This document shows, piece by piece, positions 52,851 to 61,576 of a stretch of DNA of 64,000 nt. The translations under genes were made by a program, and so were the position numbers. Numbering within the stretch: the stretch's first letter is position 1; the number at the start of each line of letters is the position of its first letter. The DNA is from SIAQ01 sp964484265 (lineage in GTDB: Bacteria > Planctomycetota > Planctomycetia > Gemmatales > Gemmataceae), in contig CAZAFH010000007.1 in NCBI GenBank assembly GCA_964484265.1, positions 62,001-126,000 on the forward strand, read 5' to 3'. The notes under the pieces were generated by a model. The model saw only the letters and a list, made by a program, of their open reading frames with translations. It was not told the origin of the DNA and did no database searches.

Positions 52851-55800
52851 ACCATGTGCGGTCAGGGCCCCGTTTTTCGCCGGATGAGTTTGCGGACGTA
52901 AGGCCGGAAGGCTCTGGATCCACTTCGCGCTCGGCAGAGCATACGGGCGGAACTTTTCAATTCGGCCTTGATCCTCGGTGAAAAACAACGCCCGCTGAGG
53001 GCCGAGCTTGGCGGCGATCGGCGAATCCATCAGAGTGCTCGAATCCGACGCGCTCATCTGCATCATGACGCGCTGGTCGAATTCACGCATCGTTGGGCGG
53101 TCGATCGTGCGCTGGAGGTTCACGAGCGTGTCGCACCAGAGCAGCGTGAAGACGCCGACGGGCGGACCTTCCTTGAGCACGTGCGTGAATTGCCGATAGG
53201 GTGTCTTGTCCTCGCCTTTGCGCGAGAAGCCAAAGTCGTCGTCCGGTTTGCGGAGATCGCGCAGGCGTTGCAGGCCGTAGAGAAACAGGAAACGCGGCGG
53301 CGCGCCGAGTTGGCCTCGGCGGTCGATTTCCTCGGCCAACTCGTTCAGGAGCGTACTCAGGTCGCGCTGTGGCCAAAGCCTAATAGGTAAAGTGTCTGTA
53401 AGTGTTTTTACTAATTCCTCCGATGCCGCGTCGAGCGCCTGGCCGATGACGAGATCGACGCACGGCTCCGTGCTCAGTCCGGCCAGGCTAACGAGGCTTG
53501 ATACCGTCAGGCCGACGGCGAGGTCTTCCTGCTGGCCGAGGATGAACAAGTTCGAGCCGCTTTGCTTGCGAAAAACTGCCGACGTGGGATCCTTGATGGC
53601 GATCGCATCGCCGAGCCAGGCGCTCCAGGTTGCGCTGGCAGGTTGTTCGGACTTCCAGCGTTCCATGAGCAATTGATTGGTCGCGATGTCGGCGGGTATT
53701 GCGCCTTCGAAAACGATCGGCTTCATCACCGGCGCCTCGGCGGGATACATCGCGTGAACCTTGGTCAAGAGCTGATCGCGCTTGTTGTCGCCGAGCCACA
53801 CGACCTGGAACATGTGGTTGCCTTCGAGCAAGCCGTGCATCGCGTTGTAGATGCCCTCGCCGGGACGCGAGAGCAGGCGTGCCTCGGTATTGTCGCGGCT
53901 CAGGATCAGGTGGGCGTCGGCCTCGCTGCATTGCAGGGCGATGCGCACCGCCATCTGGTCGATGGTGCTTCGTGCCAGGCTGTACGCGCCGCCAATCGTC
54001 TGCGAACCGAGCAGTACATGGATGCCAAAGGCACGGCCCTGGCGCACCAGGCGATCGAGCAAGAGCGACGATTCGCCCGCGATCTTGTCGTCCTCGATGA
54101 AGAACTCCTGGAACTCGTCAACAATCAGCATGATGCGCGGCAGATGTGGCAATTCGGGATGGCTGCTTGCATGTTCGCGGTAGGTTGCCAGATCGTTGAC
54201 GCCCGCGGTGCGGTAGATTTCGCCTCGTTTGCTCAGTTCGCTATCGAGTTTCTGCAACACGCTCAGGCCAAACTCGCGTTCGCTTTCTACGGCGATGACG
54301 CGTGCGTGAGGCAGTTCAAGCGAGGCGTAGGCCTTGAATTCGACGCCTTTCTTGAAATCGATGAGGTAAAGCTCGATTTCGCGCGGGCTGTAAAACATCG
54401 CGAGTTGGGTGATGAGTACGTGCAATAGCGTCGATTTACCCGAGCCGGTTTTGCCAGCCACGAGTACATGTTGCGACGTGCCGAGGCCGAGTTCGAGGTA
54501 CTGCTTGCCCTGTGCTCCGAATCGGCCGATCGGCACGCGGATGCCGTTGGCGGTATCGCCATGCCACCAGGCGTCGCGGGCGGGCATGATCCACTCGAAG
54601 GGAACTTCGACCTTGCTGGAGCGCACGGCTTCTTCGCCGACCTGCTTGAGCAGCTCGGTGCATCGCGCTGCTTCGGGCGACGTGGACAGCGTGAGCGGGA
54701 ACTCGCCGAAGTCGGTGTCTTCCCAGAGGAATCGGTCTTTTTCCCAAAAGAGACAGGTGCAGACTTTTTCCAGGTCGGCCAGGTTGAAGCCGTGCGGCAT
54801 CGGCTGCTTGAGATCCACCATGACGAACGTGTAGATGCCGCACCGCGCGCCGGCGCTGGCGAGACTGACGAGGCGTCGAGCGGCGTCTTCGCTGAAGTTG
54901 ACCGGGAAATGCGCGACCACCAAAAAATGAAACGGCTCCGCGACTTCGCCCGCCTGCGCGTTGTACTCGGCAAGTGTTTCGTACTCGTTGCGCAGGTATT
55001 TTTGCAGCACATTCTCCATGTGCAGCGTCAGGTTTGAGAGTCGTTCGTCGATTTGCGAAAGCTCGGTCCAGATGCGGTAGTCGATCAATTTTTCGTCGTG
55101 GTCCGCAAGATGCATGAACGCCGAGAAGTTCTCGCCGCGGCCAACGGGATCGATGATGGTGGTGCGAACTTTGCCGGCGGGCATGGCGGTCCAGCAGCGC
55201 AGGAGCAGGGCCTGCAGCGCATCGATGGCGATCGGCTTGCCTTCGCTGTGTGCGCGATAGAGCACCGAGGCACTCTGCGGAAATGGCAGCAGCGCGGGAT
55301 AAGCCGCCTTCGAGAAATCGGGCCGGGGCAACTGCGGATCGCTCGGCACGCCGCCGGGGAACATGTCGAGTGTCCAGTGCATCTGTCCGAGCGGCAGACC
55401 GGCGGGCAGGGTCTTGGGCAGCGTGAGAGGCTTGTCCCAGCGCGGGAACCATTCATCGCAATCGCGAGCGACAGATCGGCACTGGTGCAGGAATTCGTCG
55501 CACGCCGACTTCCAGTCGCGCAGGAGCGCGGTCCATTGCTGCGTGTGCCAGTGGTGGTTGGCGTCGCGCTTCTGGCGATATTCATTCTCGACGAACTTGC
55601 AGTCGGCCTCGTATTGCTCGGTGGCGCGGTGTTGGTCTTTAGCCATCGTTTCGTCAATGGCCGCAGCCTCGGCGTGTTGGCGTGCGTTCAAGTCGGACAG
55701 GCGTTTCTCGAATGCTCGCTGAACCTTTTTGAGCGCCTTGTCGCGAATGCCGCGAAGTTCGATCAAGCGTTTTCGCGTCTGCTCGGTCATCGCTCGCTGC

Positions 55801-56738
55801 AGGTCGCGATTGCGTTTGAGGCTGTGCCGCTTCTTGGTCATGTAGGTTTTCTTCGCCTGCTGAAAACAGGCAGGCCTGAGCTTGCGTGCCTCGTGGGCGG
55901 CGGATCGAAGCGAAAGCCAAAGCGAGAGTATGCGGTCGTTCGTCCGCTCGCGCATGCGGTGGATCAGGCTATTGCCGATCGGCAACAGGATGGCGGGCAG
56001 GACGATTCCGACAAACCAGAATTTGTCCGGCACGAAAACGATGCCGAGCACCGACGGCGCCGTAACGAGCAGCCAGATCGCGACCAGAATGAGCCAAGGC
56101 AGCCAGCCGTTGATGAAACGCGGACTGCGCATGGTTTGGAGTGCATGCACGTCCGAGGCGGCACGATCGGCGCAGGCCTGGATCAACTCGAACGGATCGC
56201 CCGGCTTGATCTTGATCTCTTTCGGATTCAGCACCGGGATATCATCGAGAAACTCGAGGCTATCGATGATGTTTCGCCCCACGCGCCATTGCGCGAGCAG
56301 CTTTCGCAATAGCTCCTTGCAGGACGCCATCGCTTCGAGCATCTGTTCCTTGGCAACGCGTTTGTCGGCCTCGTAGACAGCGCCGGTGGTCCAGCGGGAT
56401 TCACGGAACTCGGTCTCGAGTTTGTCCTTCGCCTTGGCATATTCGCCTAGATGCGTTTCGCGAGCCGATTCGTGTTCTTGCCGAAGCGAGTCACGTTCGC
56501 GCTCGTGGCGATCGTGCGTCTCCTGGCGAGTCGCCTCGGCGCGCGCCAAAGCCTCGGAAAGCGCGGCCGCGTGGACGCCCTCGACCTTATTCTTGCGGGT
56601 CGTGTGGTGCTGATCCGCGGCGCGCGAACGTGAATGCTCTTCGTCGGCGATCTCGCGTTCGCGGCGTGCTCGCTCGGAAATCGCTTTGCGAAACGTCAGC
56701 AAGGCGTGCCGCTGCTGCTCGCACCATAACTCGGCCAT
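52848..56738 (-). CDS. FtsK/SpoIIIE-type ATPase of an ESX-like system
   Basis: A 1296-residue ATPase. Residues 1-150 are a highly charged coiled coil, followed by two transmembrane helices (about 212-235 and 240-260) and a second coiled coil (about 265-430). Three RecA-like modules follow, as in EccC/EssC: D1 about 480-700, D2 about 720-990, D3 about 1020-1280. Only D2 has a Walker A (GKTGSGKST, 762-770) and Walker B (IMLIVDEFQEF, D874/E875). D1 and D3 keep the fold-like segments (VVAHFPVNFS; NLFILGQQEDLAVG) without a P-loop. It is the last gene of a four-gene operon beginning with a WXG100-like gene, so it is the likely motor for export of that protein. Confidence 0.85.
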   Translation of the reverse strand: MAELWCEQQRHALLTFRKAISERARREREIADEEHSRSRAADQHHTTRKNKVEGVHAAALSEALARAEATRQETHDRHERERDSLRQEHESARETHLGEYAKAKDKLETEFRESRWTTGAVYEADKRVAKEQMLEAMASCKELLRKLLAQWRVGRNIIDSLEFLDDIPVLNPKEIKIKPGDPFELIQACADRAASDVHALQTMRSPRFINGWLPWLILVAIWLLVTAPSVLGIVFVPDKFWFVGIVLPAILLPIGNSLIHRMRERTNDRILSLWLSLRSAAHEARKLRPACFQQAKKTYMTKKRHSLKRNRDLQRAMTEQTRKRLIELRGIRDKALKKVQRAFEKRLSDLNARQHAEAAAIDETMAKDQHRATEQYEADCKFVENEYRQKRDANHHWHTQQWTALLRDWKSACDEFLHQCRSVARDCDEWFPRWDKPLTLPKTLPAGLPLGQMHWTLDMFPGGVPSDPQLPRPDFSKAAYPALLPFPQSASVLYRAHSEGKPIAIDALQALLLRCWTAMPAGKVRTTIIDPVGRGENFSAFMHLADHDEKLIDYRIWTELSQIDERLSNLTLHMENVLQKYLRNEYETLAEYNAQAGEVAEPFHFLVVAHFPVNFSEDAARRLVSLASAGARCGIYTFVMVDLKQPMPHGFNLADLEKVCTCLFWEKDRFLWEDTDFGEFPLTLSTSPEAARCTELLKQVGEEAVRSSKVEVPFEWIMPARDAWWHGDTANGIRVPIGRFGAQGKQYLELGLGTSQHVLVAGKTGSGKSTLLHVLITQLAMFYSPREIELYLIDFKKGVEFKAYASLELPHARVIAVESEREFGLSVLQKLDSELSKRGEIYRTAGVNDLATYREHASSHPELPHLPRIMLIVDEFQEFFIEDDKIAGESSLLLDRLVRQGRAFGIHVLLGSQTIGGAYSLARSTIDQMAVRIALQCSEADAHLILSRDNTEARLLSRPGEGIYNAMHGLLEGNHMFQVVWLGDNKRDQLLTKVHAMYPAEAPVMKPIVFEGAIPADIATNQLLMERWKSEQPASATWSAWLGDAIAIKDPTSAVFRKQSGSNLFILGQQEDLAVGLTVSSLVSLAGLSTEPCVDLVIGQALDAASEELVKTLTDTLPIRLWPQRDLSTLLNELAEEIDRRGQLGAPPRFLFLYGLQRLRDLRKPDDDFGFSRKGEDKTPYRQFTHVLKEGPPVGVFTLLWCDTLVNLQRTIDRPTMREFDQRVMMQMSASDSSTLMDSPIAAKLGPQRALFFTEDQGRIEKFRPYALPSAKWIQSLPALRPQTHPAKNGALTAHG

Positions 56739-56828
56739 GGATGGGTCTCATGCTCAATCGAGAAACAATCTGACCACGGATAACACGATTCCGCACGGAT
56801 TCTTTTTTTGATCGTTCGGATCGAAGGA

Positions 56829-57053
56829 TCACTCGCGCTGGGTTCCGCAATCGTTGCGCATGCTGGCGATTTCGAGCTCCAGCCTATCGATGGCGGTTAG
56901 CATCGATGCCAGGCGTGCTTCGAGCGGATCCCAGTGATGCTCGGCGAAGTCCTTACGCACAATGTCGCGCCAAATGCCTTCCGTCGATTCCCATTCTTGC
57001 TTCAGCGACTTGAAGGCGTTGGCCAGCTGATACCTCCCAGCAGACAAACTCAT
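56829..57053 (-). CDS. Small helical protein of the ESX-like operon (WRD-type)
   Basis: A 74-residue helical protein. The middle reads EWESTEGIWRDIVRKDFAEHHWDPLEARL, so two tryptophans and the pattern WxDxVRxxF are prominent; the C-terminus is a second helix ending RNDCGTQRE. Its start overlaps the stop codon of the coiled-coil gene as ATGA, so translation is coupled. The size and helical hairpin layout are like WXG100 proteins without the canonical turn. It may be a second substrate or a chaperone of the system. A 90-bp gap separates it from the ATPase gene. Confidence 0.65.
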   Translation of the reverse strand: MSLSAGRYQLANAFKSLKQEWESTEGIWRDIVRKDFAEHHWDPLEARLASMLTAIDRLELEIASMRNDCGTQRE

Positions 57054-57541
57054 GGCGATTCTCCCGAACCGGTGACGCGCTGATATTCTTCCAGCGCGGC
57101 AAGTTTATGTTCCAGAAAAACGACAGCCTTGACCATATCGGTTTCGAGTGCGTCCTGAAACGGTCTCGCCTTGCCGTCGTACTCGTCGATGGCGTCGGGC
57201 AGACGCTGCAGCCAGGATTTGGCGTTGTCGCGTTTTTCCTCGGCAAACGCCAGCCGCATCTGAGCACGCCGGAGCAGCTTTTCTTGCTCCGTTGTGTCGA
57301 TTGGCCGATCGCCGATGCGCAGCATGCGCCGGCGCGCCAATTCACGCTTGGCGTGAAAGACTTCGTCTTCCGCGCGAATTATCTCAGCCTTCCAGAACTG
57401 AAGCTGCTGCTCCAGCCAGTCTTGCGAACGGCGGATGGACAGCGTATTGCCGCTCATCGCCGATTTCGCCTTGTCGATAAAGGTATGCAAGGCAGCCTTG
57501 AATTCGGCGAGGCGGTCCAGACTATGCACTTTCGCAGACAT
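57050..57541 (-). CDS. Coiled-coil protein of the ESX-like operon
   Basis: A 163-residue soluble protein that is almost wholly helical. Its middle is a long coiled coil (about 45-130) rich in Arg, Glu and Ala: EIIRAEDEVFHAKRELARRRM and LLRRAQMRLAFAEEKRDNAKSW. It has no signal peptide or membrane segment and no recognised domain. It lies between the WXG100-like gene and the WRD-type small gene and overlaps the latter by four bases. It may be an EspG-like chaperone or a structural partner of the ATPase coiled coils; this is a guess from position. Confidence 0.6.
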   Translation of the reverse strand: MSAKVHSLDRLAEFKAALHTFIDKAKSAMSGNTLSIRRSQDWLEQQLQFWKAEIIRAEDEVFHAKRELARRRMLRIGDRPIDTTEQEKLLRRAQMRLAFAEEKRDNAKSWLQRLPDAIDEYDGKARPFQDALETDMVKAVVFLEHKLAALEEYQRVTGSGESP

Positions 57542-57574
57542 GGCGCGGATCCCCGATTTCGGAATTCATGGAAG

Positions 57575-57847
57575 TCAACGCTGCTGCAGATACTCTTCGA
57601 TGCGCTCCGCCTTGCGCTGCAGGAACGGCACGTGCATGTCGGCGATTTCCAGAAAATGCTCGATCACGTGCAGCGTCTGTTCGAACTCTTGCGTGAACTT
57701 TTCGTGCTCCTGGTCGCGCCATGAATCGGAAAGACGCGTCATCTCCGCGTGCAATCCGGACAATCGCTCGCGAAGATCGCCGTTAAACTGCTTGAGATGG
57801 TGAGCAAATCGCCGCAGTTCCAGTGGATCGACAATCGCTTGAGCCAT
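57575..57847 (-). CDS. WXG100-like protein (putative type VII secretion substrate)
   Basis: A 90-residue protein, the first gene of the operon, with AAAGGTG before its ATG. Two helices are joined at a turn that reads SWRDQEHEKF, where WXG100 proteins have Trp-x-Gly. The first helix is DPLELRRFAHHLKQFNGDLRERLSGLHAEM, the second EQTLHVIEHFLEIADMHVPFLQRKAERIEEYL. Size and layout fit ESAT-6/CFP-10-type substrates. There is no Sec signal peptide. The C-terminus (YLQQR) has no clear YxxxD/E export signal, so recognition may differ. Its operon with an FtsK-type ATPase supports an ESX-like system. Confidence 0.8.
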   Translation of the reverse strand: MAQAIVDPLELRRFAHHLKQFNGDLRERLSGLHAEMTRLSDSWRDQEHEKFTQEFEQTLHVIEHFLEIADMHVPFLQRKAERIEEYLQQR

Positions 57848-58051
57848 GAGGCACCTTTCTGGAAATCGTCCAAGAATATCGATGTGCCGCGCCAGTTTTC
57901 AGGCGCACGGCATAAGATCATTTTCCTTGAATCGCCGCCGACCCGCAAGGACAAATCGGCGATACAATAGGGAAGAGTCGATTTTTCCAGGCGGAATAGT
58001 CCGAATTTCGAATCGGAAACCCGCGCCACCACAAATAAACATGGGAAACGG

Positions 58052-58972
58052 TTGTATAACGAACGCCGATTTCCGCTGGTGCTTTCCATTCTCGCCGCCG
58101 TGGCGACGCTGGGAATCAAGTTCGCCGCTTACTGGTTGACCGATTCGGTCAGTCTGCTTTCCGATGCGGCTGAATCGCTCGTCAACCTGGTGGCGGCATT
58201 CGCGGCATTCGCATGTCTTTGGTACTCGGCGCTGCCGGTCGATTCGTCGCATACCTATGGGCACGAGAAGATCGAGTTTTTCTCCAGCGGCCTGGAAGGC
58301 GGTCTGATCCTCGTCGCGGCTTTTGGCATCGGCTGGTACGCCATTCAGCGATTCTTTCTGCCATCGCCGCTGCAACCGCTCCGCACGGGATTGATTCTTT
58401 CGACGATCGCGGCCGTGATCAATCTGATCGTCGCGCGCGTCTTGATTCGTGTTGGGCGGCGCACGAATTCCATCATCCTCGAAGCCGACGGCCAGCATCT
58501 GATGACCGACGTGTGGACATCCCTCGGAGTTCTCGTCGGCCTGGGGCTTGTTTATCTCACGCAATGGGAGATTCTCGATCCGCTGATCGCGCTGGTGGTG
58601 GCGGTCAACATCGCCTGGACGGGTGCGGATCTGATGCGGCGTTCGTTCAACGGGTTGATGGATCACGCGCTGCCAATCCACGAACAGGCGGCTGTGCGAA
58701 CGGCGATCGAATCGCTCATGCGGCCTGGCTTGCATTATCACGCCCTGCGAACGCGCCAGGCGGGCGCCCGAAAGTTCGTCGATTTCCATCTCCTGGTGCC
58801 AGGCAAATGGTCCGTGAAGGAGGCGCACGATTTCACGGAAACGGTGGAGGCAGCCGTGCGAATTGCGTTGCCCGGCGCGGAGGTGACGGTGCACATCGAA
58901 CCGATTGAAGAGGAATCGGCCTGGCGCGATAGCGAGCTACTTGCGGTGGAAGCGCGCGAGAGTCAGCCATAG
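58052..58972 (+). CDS. Cation diffusion facilitator family transporter
   Basis: A 306-residue inner-membrane metal/proton antiporter with six helices and a C-terminal cytoplasmic domain. The helix 5 metal site reads HLMTDVWTS (HxxxD). The helix 2 motif is SDAAESLVNL, where zinc/iron transporters of the FieF type have DSLVD, so one ligand position is changed. The C-terminal domain ends near VTVHIEPIEE. It exports divalent metals such as Zn, Fe or Co. The start is a TTG at 58052; no upstream ATG fits the frame. It is divergent from the ESX-like operon. Confidence 0.85.
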   Translation: MYNERRFPLVLSILAAVATLGIKFAAYWLTDSVSLLSDAAESLVNLVAAFAAFACLWYSALPVDSSHTYGHEKIEFFSSGLEGGLILVAAFGIGWYAIQRFFLPSPLQPLRTGLILSTIAAVINLIVARVLIRVGRRTNSIILEADGQHLMTDVWTSLGVLVGLGLVYLTQWEILDPLIALVVAVNIAWTGADLMRRSFNGLMDHALPIHEQAAVRTAIESLMRPGLHYHALRTRQAGARKFVDFHLLVPGKWSVKEAHDFTETVEAAVRIALPGAEVTVHIEPIEEESAWRDSELLAVEARESQP

Positions 58973-59014
58973 GGCTTGTTTCGCGTTGAGATTACCCTTA
59001 AGAAAATACCATCA

Positions 59015-59088
59015 GGCCCAGGGATGAGCGCAGCGAATCCCTGGGATACAGGACCATGATCCCAGAGGTTCGCTGCGCTCACCCCTGG
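59015..59088. repeat. Pair of CCCAGGG-type palindromes
   Basis: Copies at 59015-59044 (reverse type) and 59060-59088, related to those at 38583-38657. They lie just before cysK. Confidence 0.7.
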
Positions 59089-59120
59089 GCTTGAATTTTC
59101 CTTTCGAAGGAGCACTTCGC

Positions 59121-60077
59121 ATGGCCGCCGGACGTGGACGAATTTTTGATGACATTACCCAGACCGTGGGCAACACGCCGCTGATCCGTCTTCGCCGCGT
59201 CGTCGGCGACGCCAGGGCGACAGTTGTCGCGAAGATGGAGAACTTTAACCCGCTCTGGTCGGTCAAGGACCGCATCGGCGTGGCCATGATCGACGCCGCC
59301 GAGCGCCAGGGTAAAATCACCAAAGACACCGTCATCGTCGAACCGACGAGCGGTAATACTGGCATCGGCCTGGCGTTTACCTGTGCGGCTCGCGGTTACA
59401 AGCTCATGGTCACCATGCCCGAGAGCATGAGCCTCGAACGCCGACGTTTGCTCAAAGCCTTCGGCGCTGAGATCGTCCTCACGCCGCGCGAACGCGGCAT
59501 GACCGGCGCGGTCGAGAAAGCCGCGGAGCTTGTCAAGTCGCTGCCCAACGCCTTCATGCCGCAGCAATTCGAGAATCCCGCCAATCCCGAGATTCATCGC
59601 AAGACCACGGCCGAGGAAATTTGGAACGATACCGAAGGCAAAGTCGATATCCTCGTCTCCGGCGTCGGCACGGGCGGTACGATTACCGGCGTCAGCGAAG
59701 TCATCAAGCAGCGCAAGCCGTCGTTCAAGGCGATTGCCGTCGAACCGGTCGCCAGCCCGGTCATTACGCAAAGGATGGCAGGCCAGCCGCTGCAACCGGC
59801 GCCGCATCGCATTCAGGGCATCGGCGCTGGCTTCATCCCCGGCGTGTTGAACCTCAAGATCGTTGACGAAGTCGTGCAGGTCAAAGATGACGACGCCTTC
59901 GAAATGGCACGCCAACTGGCGCGCGAGGAAGGCATGCTCTGCGGCATCAGTTGCGGCGGCGCAGCCTGGGCGGCAGTGCAGGTCGCCAAACGTCCGGAAA
60001 ATGCCGGCAAGTTAATCGTTGTCGTGCTGCCCGACCTCGGCGAACGGTATTTGTCCACACCGTTGTTCCCGGAGTAA
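59121..60077 (+). CDS. cysK: Cysteine synthase A
   Basis: A 318-residue PLP enzyme that makes cysteine from O-acetylserine and sulfide. PLP is bound at K49 in SVKDRIG; the substrate loop TSGNTG is at 76-81, and GTGGTITG near 178-185 holds the cofactor phosphate. The start at 59121 has a ribosome-binding site (CGAAGGAG) and removes 10 residues of an upstream in-frame Met. The gene lies alone, without cysE. The name O-acetylserine sulfhydrylase is safe; a cystathionine beta-synthase role is unlikely, since no CBS domain is present. Confidence 0.93.
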   Translation: MAAGRGRIFDDITQTVGNTPLIRLRRVVGDARATVVAKMENFNPLWSVKDRIGVAMIDAAERQGKITKDTVIVEPTSGNTGIGLAFTCAARGYKLMVTMPESMSLERRRLLKAFGAEIVLTPRERGMTGAVEKAAELVKSLPNAFMPQQFENPANPEIHRKTTAEEIWNDTEGKVDILVSGVGTGGTITGVSEVIKQRKPSFKAIAVEPVASPVITQRMAGQPLQPAPHRIQGIGAGFIPGVLNLKIVDEVVQVKDDDAFEMARQLAREEGMLCGISCGGAAWAAVQVAKRPENAGKLIVVVLPDLGERYLSTPLFPE

Positions 60078-60091
60078 ACAACGATGGACGA

Positions 60092-60204
60092 GTTACCGTA
60101 GCCATCACGCTCCGCGTGATGGATTTGCTTCGAATTGGCATGCAGTTCTAGCAATTTTGGAACCGCTCTAAATCCATCACGCGGAGCGTGATGGCTACGG
60201 TAAC
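60092..60204. repeat. Inverted repeat with 35-bp perfect arms
   Basis: Arms 60092-60126 and 60170-60204 are perfect inverted copies (GTTACCGTAGCCATCACGCT type) with a 43-bp loop. It follows the cysK stop codon by 14 bp and may act as a terminator or be a mobile MITE. Confidence 0.85.
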
Positions 60205-60257
60205 AGCAGGAACTATTTCGACACTGGTCAACAATAATCATTTTTCGTTGTGACATC

Positions 60258-61436
60258 ATGGCAGTAACCTGCGACATCCTCATCGTCGGCGGCGGGGTCA
60301 TGGGCACGAGCATCGCCTGGCATCTTGCCAAGCGGCGCTGCGGCCGGGTCATGCTCCTGGAAAAGTCGTTTCTCGGCGCCGGTTCGAGCGGCAAGTCCGG
60401 CGCGATCATCCGCCAGCACTACTCCAATCGCTTGACGGCGAGCATGGCTCAGAAAAGCCTGCGCGTCTACGAACAGTTTGACGCCGTCGTCGGCGGACCG
60501 CCGGTCTTCACGCGCAGCGGCATGGTGCTAGTCGTCAATGAAAAAGACAAGGCCGGCGTGGACGCCAACGTCAAAATGCAGCAGGAACTCGGCATCGACG
60601 TTCGCGCCATCCCCGCTCAGGCACTTGCCGATATCGATCCGAACGCCCGCCTCAAGGAGGACGAGATCGCCATTTATGAAGCCGAGGCGGGCTACGTCGA
60701 ATCGGTGCAAGTCGTCGCGTCTTATGCCGAGGCCGCTCGCCGGGAAGGCGCGGACATTCGGCTCGGCGTCGAAGTAAAGAAGATCGCGAGGAAAGGCAAC
60801 AAAATTCTCGGCGTCGAGACGAACGAAGGCCATTACGATGCCGGAACCGTCGTCCTCGCCACGGGCCCGTGGGCGGCTCAGCTAGGCAAGGACGTCGGCG
60901 TCAAGCTGCCGGTGCAGGCTTGCCGAACGCAGGTTGCCCTGTACCGCCGGCCGACCGATTTTGGCCGACGCACCGCTGTCTATTGCGATTTCGTGCAAGG
61001 CATCTATTTCAAGCCGACGCACGGCGAGATGATCCACGCCGGCAGCCTGGCAGGTGAAGAGGCCCAGAACCCCGTCGATCCCGATGAGTACAACGAGGCC
61101 GCCGACGGCGCCTGGTTGCCCGGCATTCGTCAGCGTTTGAGCCGGCGCTATCCCGCGATGCACCGCAGTTACGGCCGCGGCGGGTTCGGCGCGCTTTATG
61201 CGATAACGCCCGATTGGCACCCGATCATGGACCGCCTGCCCGGACTCGAGGGCGCCTACTGTGCCCTCGGCTTTTCCGGCCATGGCTTCAAAATGGCCCC
61301 GATCGTCGGCCAACTGATGGCCGAGATGATCGTCGATGGTCAACCAACCACGCTGGACATCAGCGCCCTGCGCTATGCCCGCTTCGACGACAACGACCCC
61401 GTCAAGACGCCGTTTTCGTATGGGGTGATGGGGTAA
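60258..61436 (+). CDS. FAD-dependent oxidoreductase (sarcosine oxidase beta/DAO family)
   Basis: A 392-residue flavoprotein of the D-amino-acid oxidase superfamily. The FAD-binding Rossmann motif is GGGVMGTSIAWHL (11-23), followed by SSGKSGAIIRQHYSN, with the usual FAD-contacting stretch near VVLATGPWA. C-terminal GFSGHGFKMAP binds the isoalloxazine ring. Members oxidise amines such as sarcosine or glycine betaine derivatives. Substrate unknown; no tetrahydrofolate-binding or sarcosine oxidase alpha gene is near. No signal peptide. The stop codon meets the repeat that starts at 61436. Confidence 0.85.
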   Translation: MAVTCDILIVGGGVMGTSIAWHLAKRRCGRVMLLEKSFLGAGSSGKSGAIIRQHYSNRLTASMAQKSLRVYEQFDAVVGGPPVFTRSGMVLVVNEKDKAGVDANVKMQQELGIDVRAIPAQALADIDPNARLKEDEIAIYEAEAGYVESVQVVASYAEAARREGADIRLGVEVKKIARKGNKILGVETNEGHYDAGTVVLATGPWAAQLGKDVGVKLPVQACRTQVALYRRPTDFGRRTAVYCDFVQGIYFKPTHGEMIHAGSLAGEEAQNPVDPDEYNEAADGAWLPGIRQRLSRRYPAMHRSYGRGGFGALYAITPDWHPIMDRLPGLEGAYCALGFSGHGFKMAPIVGQLMAEMIVDGQPTTLDISALRYARFDDNDPVKTPFSYGVMG

Positions 61437-61540
61437 TTTTAGATTGCAGATTGCAGATTGCAGATTGAAAAAGCTATCGCCTTCGCAGCGCGCATGTATT
61501 TTGCATTTCAATCTGCAATCTGAAATTTGCAATCTAAAAT
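61436..61540. repeat. Inverted repeat of GATTGCA units
   Basis: Tandem ATTGCAG units at 61443-61468 and their inverted counterpart at 61506-61540. It lies between the oxidoreductase gene and the DUF4139 gene. Confidence 0.75.
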
Positions 61541-61576
61541 CCATCATTCCGCACCGCCAACTCCAATCGAGGAATA

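Noticed and set aside
55053..56312. A 419-codon plus-strand frame opposite the FtsK-type gene
   Set aside because: Antisense to well-defined coiled-coil and ATPase regions; no start signal or homology.
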